From an uncultured Pelagibacteraceae bacterium (GTDB lineage: Bacteria > Pseudomonadota > Alphaproteobacteria > Pelagibacterales > Pelagibacteraceae), in assembly GCA_902615435.1 (NCBI GenBank), contig CACMOZ010000006.1, positions 1 through 64,000 on the forward strand: a stretch of 64,000 nucleotides of DNA. The letters are read 5' to 3'. This document shows positions 58,762 to 64,000 of the stretch, in pieces; positions within the stretch are counted from its first letter, which is position 1, and every line of letters starts with the position of its first letter. Position numbers and translations under genes: made by a program. Under the pieces are notes generated by a model. The model searched no databases. It was not told where the DNA came from and worked only from the letters and a program-made list of their open reading frames with translations.

Positions 58762-59718
58762 ATGTTAACTAAGTTTAAATCAGGATTTGTTTTTTTATCG
58801 ATTGTATTTTTTGCTAATTTTGTATTGGCAGAAGAAGAGGAAATTTATTTAAAATCGATTTCAGATCAGATTCAAGTTATTACTAAAGATCTTAAAACTC
58901 TAGAAAAAGCTGTATATCAAAAATCTGATTTAGTCACAACAAAATCTTCCAACCTAAATAATTCTGATGGATTAAACGAAGATATAATGACAAAGCATCT
59001 TTTAAAATTAAATGAAATAGAAGATCAATTTAGAGAGCTTACCAATAAATTTGAGGAGGTAAATTTTAAATTAGATAAATTATCATCTCGAGTAACAAAA
59101 ATTCAGTCAGACACTCAATTAAGATTTACAGATTTAGAAAGTGGATCAATTAGTAATACTACAGAAAAAAATAAGACATTACCTGGATCAAGTAAACCTC
59201 AAGATTTTGGAGCAGCTCCTGGTTACCAAACTTCAAATCTACCAAAAGAACAATCCATTAGTTCAGTTGAAAGCGCTCAAACTGTTATTTCCGAAGAACC
59301 AGAAAAAAGAGAATCATTGTTACCAGATAAACCAGCGAACGAACAATATGAATTTGCAGTTAGTTTTATGAAAGTTGGAGATTACGAAACAGCTGAGTTT
59401 GCTTTAAGAGAATTTATAGATAAAAATAAAGATCACGATTTAGCAGGAAGCGCTCAGTATTGGTATGGAGAAACATTTAGAATAAGACAATTATATTCAG
59501 ACGCTGCAACAGCTTATTTAGACGGTTATCAGAACTATCCAAAAAGTAAAAAAGCACCTGACAATCTCTTAAAATTAGGAATTACGATGGTTCAGCTTGG
59601 TGAAAAAGATCAAGGCTGTAAAATGATTTCGGGAATCAAAAAAGAATATCCAAAAGCAAACAAGTCTGTGTTACAAAAAGCTCAATATGAGCAAAAAAAA
59701 TTCAAGTGTAAGTCTTAA
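58762..59718 (+). CDS. cpoB: Cell division coordinator CpoB / YbgF
   Basis: The tracked TTG start at 58732 lies in the terminator tail. ATG at 58762 gives a signal peptide (KSGFVFLSIVFFANFVLA) and a mature part with an N-terminal coiled coil (residues about 25-110) and C-terminal TPR-like repeats (YEFAVSFMKVGDYETAEFALREF, AQYWYGETFRIRQLYSDAATAYL). CpoB coordinates Tol-Pal with septal peptidoglycan synthesis. It overlaps tilS by 32 bp in another frame. Confidence 0.87.
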   Translation: MLTKFKSGFVFLSIVFFANFVLAEEEEIYLKSISDQIQVITKDLKTLEKAVYQKSDLVTTKSSNLNNSDGLNEDIMTKHLLKLNEIEDQFRELTNKFEEVNFKLDKLSSRVTKIQSDTQLRFTDLESGSISNTTEKNKTLPGSSKPQDFGAAPGYQTSNLPKEQSISSVESAQTVISEEPEKRESLLPDKPANEQYEFAVSFMKVGDYETAEFALREFIDKNKDHDLAGSAQYWYGETFRIRQLYSDAATAYLDGYQNYPKSKKAPDNLLKLGITMVQLGEKDQGCKMISGIKKEYPKANKSVLQKAQYEQKKFKCKS

Positions 59719-60703
59719 AAACGGATTTAAAGATTATAAAGACATATCAAATATTTTCTTAAATTTTAAAAAAAAATTAGATAGTTTAAATTGTAATAAC
59801 TTTTTAGTAGCAGTATCAGGTGGTCCTGACAGCTTGGCTTTGGTGGCTTTGACTAAAGCATACGCATATTATAAAAAAACTAAATTTTATTATGTGCTAG
59901 TTAATCATAATATTAGAAAAGGCTCTCTTCAAGAAGCAAAAAAAGTTAAAACTTTACTTAAAAAAGAAAAGATCAATCTAAAAATTTTCACTAATAAAAA
60001 AAAAATTTACAAGAATATTCAGTCTGAAGCTAGATCTATTAGGTACGATATACTTTTTAAATATTGTAAAAAAAATAAAATAAAAATACTTCTGACTGCC
60101 CATAACCTTGAAGATCAAGTCGAAACCTTTTTTATAAGACTTTCTAGAGGAAGTGGATTAAAAGGACTTTCTTCGATGAAATCACTTAGCACGGTGGATA
60201 GGCAGCTTAAATTATTTAGACCTTTACTAGATATTAAAAAAAATTTTTTGATAGAAATTTCCAAAAAAATTTTTGGGAAATATATTAAAGATCCATCAAA
60301 TAAAAATATGAAATATTTAAGAACAAAAATAAGAAATTTAAAAAAACCTCTAGAGAAAAGCGGCATTACATATGAGCAAATTTTCAGATCTATTCAAAAT
60401 TTATCATCAAGCAAAATTACACTAGAAGAGTACTTAAAAAAAATTTTTAAAGAATTAATTAAAAAAAAAAATAAAGTAGTTTATTTAAACTTTAATAAAT
60501 ATCATAATCTTGGCCATTATACTAAAATTGCTGTTTTGAATGAGTCGATCAAAAAAATTAAAAATAATTATTATGATCTTAGGTCTAAAAAAATTCAAAA
60601 TTTGATAATTAATCTTAAAAAAAGAGACTTTAAAAAATCAACCCTTGGGGGATGTATTTTTTTTAAAAAGGGTGAAAATTTATGTATAAAAGAGGAAAAA
60701 TAA
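59687..60703 (+). CDS. tilS: tRNA(Ile)-lysidine synthase
   Basis: The 338-residue PP-loop enzyme has [17 protein letters not shown] near residues 38-54, [38 protein letters not shown] and [17 protein letters not shown]. TilS modifies the wobble cytidine of tRNA-Ile(CAU) to lysidine so that it reads AUA, a codon heavily used in this AT-rich genome. The start is buried within cpoB. The protein is very lysine-rich and its C-terminal domain is short. Confidence 0.88.
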   Translation: MSKKNSSVSLKNGFKDYKDISNIFLNFKKKLDSLNCNNFLVAVSGGPDSLALVALTKAYAYYKKTKFYYVLVNHNIRKGSLQEAKKVKTLLKKEKINLKIFTNKKKIYKNIQSEARSIRYDILFKYCKKNKIKILLTAHNLEDQVETFFIRLSRGSGLKGLSSMKSLSTVDRQLKLFRPLLDIKKNFLIEISKKIFGKYIKDPSNKNMKYLRTKIRNLKKPLEKSGITYEQIFRSIQNLSSSKITLEEYLKKIFKELIKKKNKVVYLNFNKYHNLGHYTKIAVLNESIKKIKNNYYDLRSKKIQNLIINLKKRDFKKSTLGGCIFFKKGENLCIKEEK

Positions 60704-60737
60704 TAAAATTTTAAGTAATTGGAAGCATTTTGTCTTA

Positions 60738-60767
60738 TTTACAACTTATTTAACTCTAAAATATACT
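60738..60767 (+). promoter_or_regulatory. Candidate ftsH promoter
   Basis: TTTACA (60738-60743), an 18-bp spacer and TATACT (60762-60767) lie in the 97-bp gap between tilS and ftsH, which leaves a leader of about 27 nt. The hexamers match the sigma-70 consensus well, though AT-richness makes chance matches likely. Confidence 0.45.
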
Positions 60768-60800
60768 TGTTTAATATTAATTAATGATTATTTAAGAATT

Positions 60801-62696
60801 ATGAATATAAAGAATTTAATAATGTGGGTCATCATAGTCTTACTATCAGTAGGACTTTTCAACATGTTTCAAGATCCAAATAAAGTGGGAGCAGAAAAAA
60901 ATACGCTTCCTTTTTCAAATTTCTTGAATGAAGTAGATGCTGGTAGGGTAGTCGAAGTACAAATTCAAGGAAACAATATTTCAGGAATTTTAGCTAATGG
61001 AAAAACTTTTAAAACTTATTCTCCAAATTATCCAGAGTTAGTCGATAAGCTCTCGTCAAAAGGTGTAAGCATAGTAGCTTCACCTACGGAGGATAAAATG
61101 CCTTCACTCTTAGGAATATTATTATCTTGGTTTCCAATGCTTTTACTTATCGGAGTTTGGATATTTTTTATGCGTCAAATGCAAGGGGGCAAAGGCGGAG
61201 CCATGGGATTTGGAAGATCAAAAGCTAAATTACTAAATGAAGCTCAAGGTAAAGTTACATTCAACGATGTCGCTGGCGTAGAGGAGGCTAAAGAAGAAGT
61301 TGAAGAAATTGTTGAGTTTCTTAAAGACCCAAAAAAATTCAGCCGTCTTGGTGGTAAAATTCCTAAAGGTGCGCTTTTAATTGGCCCTCCAGGAACAGGA
61401 AAAACTTTATTAGCTAAAGCTATAGCAGGAGAAGCTAACGTACCTTTCTTTTCGATTTCAGGTTCTGACTTTGTAGAAATGTTTGTAGGTGTGGGAGCAT
61501 CAAGAGTTAGAGATATGTTCGAACAAGGAAAAAAACATTCACCTTGTATTATTTTTATAGATGAAATTGATGCGGTTGGAAGAAGTAGAGGGGCAGGTTT
61601 AGGCGGAGGAAATGATGAAAGAGAGCAAACTCTAAACCAACTATTGGTAGAGATGGATGGTTTTGATACTAACGAAGGAATTATTTTAATAGCTGCAACA
61701 AATAGACCAGATGTTTTAGATCCCGCTCTATTAAGACCTGGAAGATTTGACAGGCAAGTTGTTGTAGGTAATCCCGATATAATTGGAAGGGAGGCGATCT
61801 TAAAGGTTCATGTTAAAAAAATTAGTACTGGACCTGATGTAAAATTAAGAACAATAGCAAGAGGAACCCCTGGGTTTTCTGGAGCAGATTTAGCAAATCT
61901 AATAAACGAGTCTGCATTGTTAGCAGCTAGAAAAAATAAAAGAGTTGTAACTATGTCAGATATAGAAGAAGCTAAAGATAAAGTTATGATGGGTGCCGAG
62001 AGAAGATCCATGGTTATGTCAGAAGACGAAAAAAAACTTACTGCTTACCATGAAGGCGGTCACGCAATTGTGGCTTTAAATGAGAAAGCATCCGATCCAA
62101 TTCACAAAGCAACTATAATTCCAAGAGGTAGAGCTCTAGGTATGGTTATGAGATTACCAGAAAGAGATCAACTTTCAGTTACCAGAGAAAAAATGCACGC
62201 TGATATAGCGGTGGCAATGGGCGGAAGAATTGCAGAAGAAATAATTTTTGGACACGATAAAGTTACATCTGGAGCATCATCAGATATAGATATGGTAACT
62301 AAAATGGCAAAGAATATGGTTACAAAATATGGAATGAGCTTAGAACTAGGGACAATTGCATACGGGGAAAATGAGGAAGAAGTTTTTTTAGGAAGATCTG
62401 TAACAAAACAACAAAATATGTCAGAGGAAACAGCAAAAAAAATTGACGCTGAAGTAAAGAAAATCGTCGACAAGGGATATGAAAGAGCAAGAAAAGTGCT
62501 AACAGAAAAAATCGATGATTTACATAAGATAGCTAAGGCATTACTGATCTACGAAACGCTCTCAGGAGATGAAATTAGGGATTTAATTTTAAAAGATATT
62601 AAACCAACAAGATCGTTTAAAGATGATAAAGAGGATGACGGAAAAGCCTCTTCTGCTCTTGGGTCCTTAGGATTAAAACCAAAACCAGCTATTTAA
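60801..62696 (+). CDS. ftsH: ATP-dependent zinc metalloprotease FtsH
   Basis: The 631-residue membrane protease has two N-terminal helices (residues about 5-22 and 103-124), an AAA domain with Walker [13 protein letters not shown] near 195, [15 protein letters not shown] and RPGRFDRQV, then the zinc motif HEGGH near residue 417 with a downstream Asp region. It degrades unfolded membrane proteins and short-lived regulators. It is followed by folP, as in many Proteobacteria. Confidence 0.95.
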   Translation: MNIKNLIMWVIIVLLSVGLFNMFQDPNKVGAEKNTLPFSNFLNEVDAGRVVEVQIQGNNISGILANGKTFKTYSPNYPELVDKLSSKGVSIVASPTEDKMPSLLGILLSWFPMLLLIGVWIFFMRQMQGGKGGAMGFGRSKAKLLNEAQGKVTFNDVAGVEEAKEEVEEIVEFLKDPKKFSRLGGKIPKGALLIGPPGTGKTLLAKAIAGEANVPFFSISGSDFVEMFVGVGASRVRDMFEQGKKHSPCIIFIDEIDAVGRSRGAGLGGGNDEREQTLNQLLVEMDGFDTNEGIILIAATNRPDVLDPALLRPGRFDRQVVVGNPDIIGREAILKVHVKKISTGPDVKLRTIARGTPGFSGADLANLINESALLAARKNKRVVTMSDIEEAKDKVMMGAERRSMVMSEDEKKLTAYHEGGHAIVALNEKASDPIHKATIIPRGRALGMVMRLPERDQLSVTREKMHADIAVAMGGRIAEEIIFGHDKVTSGASSDIDMVTKMAKNMVTKYGMSLELGTIAYGENEEEVFLGRSVTKQQNMSEETAKKIDAEVKKIVDKGYERARKVLTEKIDDLHKIAKALLIYETLSGDEIRDLILKDIKPTRSFKDDKEDDGKASSALGSLGLKPKPAI

Positions 62697-62700
62697 AAAC

Positions 62701-63759
62701 ATGAAAAAATATTACACTCGTGCGTGTAATTTTTTTTATGGTTCTGAGTCAAAAAAATTAATTAAAAAAAGATTATCATTACCACTTTGCGGGGAAAAAA
62801 ATATTTCGTTCAATCAAGTTGAAATTTTTACTAAAGAAAACAAGAAAATTGCCTCTAAAATCATAGATATTAAAAATATAAATAAATTACCTGATAATAT
62901 AAAAAAAAAAATATTAAAAGACTTAAAAAAAATTACAGCAAAAAGATATTTTTTGTCAAAGAAGAGTCATACTATCATGGGAGTTTTGAATATGACGCCA
63001 GATAGCTTTTCTGACGGAGGTAAATTCAATTCTTTCAAAACAGCCTTTCAAAGAATTGAAGAAATGAAAAAAGCTGGAGCTGATGTTATTGATATTGGGG
63101 GTGAGTCAACTAGGCCTGGATCGAAGATTATCTCTCAAAAAGATGAACTTAGGAGAGTGAGAAAAGTAGTAGAAAAATTTAAAAAAAAATTTCCTAAAGC
63201 TTTATTTTCAATTGATACAAGAAAATCTCTGGTAATGAATTTTTCATTAAAAAATGGTGTAGATATAATTAATGATGTTTCATGTTTTAAATTTGATCCC
63301 AATTCTTTCAAAATTATTAAAAATAAAAACCTTTGGAAAATAATTCATCACATGAAAGGAACTCCCCAAACCATGCAAATAAATCCAAAATATCGCCATG
63401 TCTTAATCGACATATATGATTTTTTTGAGAAGGAAATTAAAAAATTTAAAAAACAAAAATATAATAAAAAATTAATATTAGATCCCGGGATAGGTTTTGG
63501 AAAAAACTTGAAACATAATTTGATGATACTGAGTAAGATTTCTTTATTTCATTCACTAGGATTTCCTATATTAATTGGAACATCTAGAAAAAGATTTATA
63601 AGTCAAATTTCTAGAAAATATGATACGAAAGAAAGAATTGGCGGAACTTTGTCGTCAATAATTTTTTCTTTCTCACAAGGAATAAAAATGTTTAGGGTAC
63701 ATAACGTCGAAGAGGTTAAACAAGGACTTTTGGTATTTGAAACTTTATTAAATAAATGA
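62701..63759 (+). CDS. folP: Dihydropteroate synthase
   Basis: The 352-residue protein has an N-terminal extension of about 90 residues without clear motif, then the DHPS core: IMGVLNMTPDSFSDGGKF, VIDIGGESTRPGS, FSIDTRKS, IINDVSCF, IHHMKGTPQTMQ, LDPGIGFGKNLKHN and LIGTSRKRFI. It joins p-aminobenzoate to the pterin in folate synthesis. Extended N-termini occur in some alphaproteobacterial FolP proteins. Its stop overlaps the glmM start. Confidence 0.93.
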   Translation: MKKYYTRACNFFYGSESKKLIKKRLSLPLCGEKNISFNQVEIFTKENKKIASKIIDIKNINKLPDNIKKKILKDLKKITAKRYFLSKKSHTIMGVLNMTPDSFSDGGKFNSFKTAFQRIEEMKKAGADVIDIGGESTRPGSKIISQKDELRRVRKVVEKFKKKFPKALFSIDTRKSLVMNFSLKNGVDIINDVSCFKFDPNSFKIIKNKNLWKIIHHMKGTPQTMQINPKYRHVLIDIYDFFEKEIKKFKKQKYNKKLILDPGIGFGKNLKHNLMILSKISLFHSLGFPILIGTSRKRFISQISRKYDTKERIGGTLSSIIFSFSQGIKMFRVHNVEEVKQGLLVFETLLNK

Positions 63760-64000
63760 AAAAAAAATATTTTGGTACCGACGGAATAAGAGGAACAGTC
63801 AATATTGGTAATATTAATGGTGAAAAATTTTTTAAATTTGGTTTAGCAGCGGGTACCTATTTCAAAAATCTTAAAAAAAGGAAACAAGTTGCTATAATTG
63901 CAAAAGATACAAGGTTATCTGGCTATACACTTGAACCAGCTCTAGTATCAGGTTTAGCTTCAGCTGGTATGCATATTTTTACTCTAGGACCGTTACCAAC
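63756..64000 (+). CDS. glmM: Phosphoglucosamine mutase, 3'-truncated by window edge
   Basis: The frame starts ATG at 63756, four bases inside the folP stop, and runs to the window end. The visible 81 residues read KKKYFGTDGIRGTVNIGNI, then AIIAKDTRLSGYTLEPALVSGLASAGMHIFTLG. The RLSGY segment holds the expected position of the phosphoserine (RxSG) of the hexosephosphate mutase family. GlmM makes glucosamine-1-phosphate, the precursor for UDP-GlcNAc and, by PtmE-type enzymes, for GDP-glucosamine. The ftsH-folP-glmM order supports it. Confidence 0.9.
   Translation, partial: MKKKYFGTDGIRGTVNIGNINGEKFFKFGLAAGTYFKNLKKRKQVAIIAKDTRLSGYTLEPALVSGLASAGMHIFTLGPLP

Overview
The window looks like a chromosome segment of a SAR11-clade alphaproteobacterium (Pelagibacterales). 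The evidence is very low GC with A-rich, lysine-heavy coding strands, almost no intergenic DNA, alphaproteobacterial markers (a TrcR/DUF1013 gene, a small aa3-oxidase subunit IV beside pntAA, a tol-pal operon running into tilS-ftsH-folP-glmM), and a 38-kb surface-sugar region ending at an isolated 5S rRNA gene. From memory, SAR11 genomes carry their hypervariable region 2 (HVR2) between 23S and 5S rRNA. The 16S/23S genes would lie left of base 1 and are not visible here.

Bases 1-37985 hold 39 same-strand genes with no gap over about 30 bp and no recognisable terminator. They read as a mosaic of sugar-building modules. (a) 1-6263: two 2OG-Fe(II) oxygenases, an FkbM methyltransferase, an LIC12192-like protein, a radical SAM/SPASM enzyme, an RfbD-like reductase, a NeuB-family synthase and a GT2. 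(b) 6280-10953: a PseB-like dehydratase, a diverged cytidylyltransferase, a TIGR04372-like glycosyltransferase and an ABC flippase. (c) 10959-17948: a legionaminic-acid-type set (LegB, formyltransferase, LegI, LegG, PtmE-like, LegF), a 54-aa ORF and a DUF115/Maf-like protein. (d) 17949-26743: a B12-type radical SAM protein, two large GT-B-like proteins, the amidotransferase triad WbpG/HisF2/HisH2 and LegC. (e) 26746-31873: an SDR, a third CMP-sugar synthetase, radical SAM/SPASM, a HisC-like aminotransferase and a GT-B-like protein. (f) 31870-36341: a GmhA-like isomerase and a CDP-6-deoxy-sugar set with a C-methyltransferase. (g) 36338-37985: tandem GT2 genes. Together they could make two or three unusual nonulosonic acids and a branched CDP-sugar, assemble them and export them.

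Bases 37986-38491 hold tRNA-Val(GAC), 5S rRNA, rpmJ and a tiny cytochrome oxidase subunit IV. Conserved core genes follow: pntAA-pntAB-pntB and a transaldolase on the plus strand; typA, tRNA-fMet, a cold-shock gene, rpsU, trcR, rpmE, suhB, efp, thiE, fba, pgk and tkt on the minus strand; then a coiled-coil gene, zapA, a 5-FTHF cyclo-ligase, ymdB, yebC, a ruvC-like gene, tolQRAB-pal-cpoB, tilS, ftsH, folP and the start of glmM on the plus strand. The only clear intrinsic terminator follows pal. I saw no CRISPR array, insertion sequence, prophage or riboswitch. No stretch over 300 bp lacks a gene.
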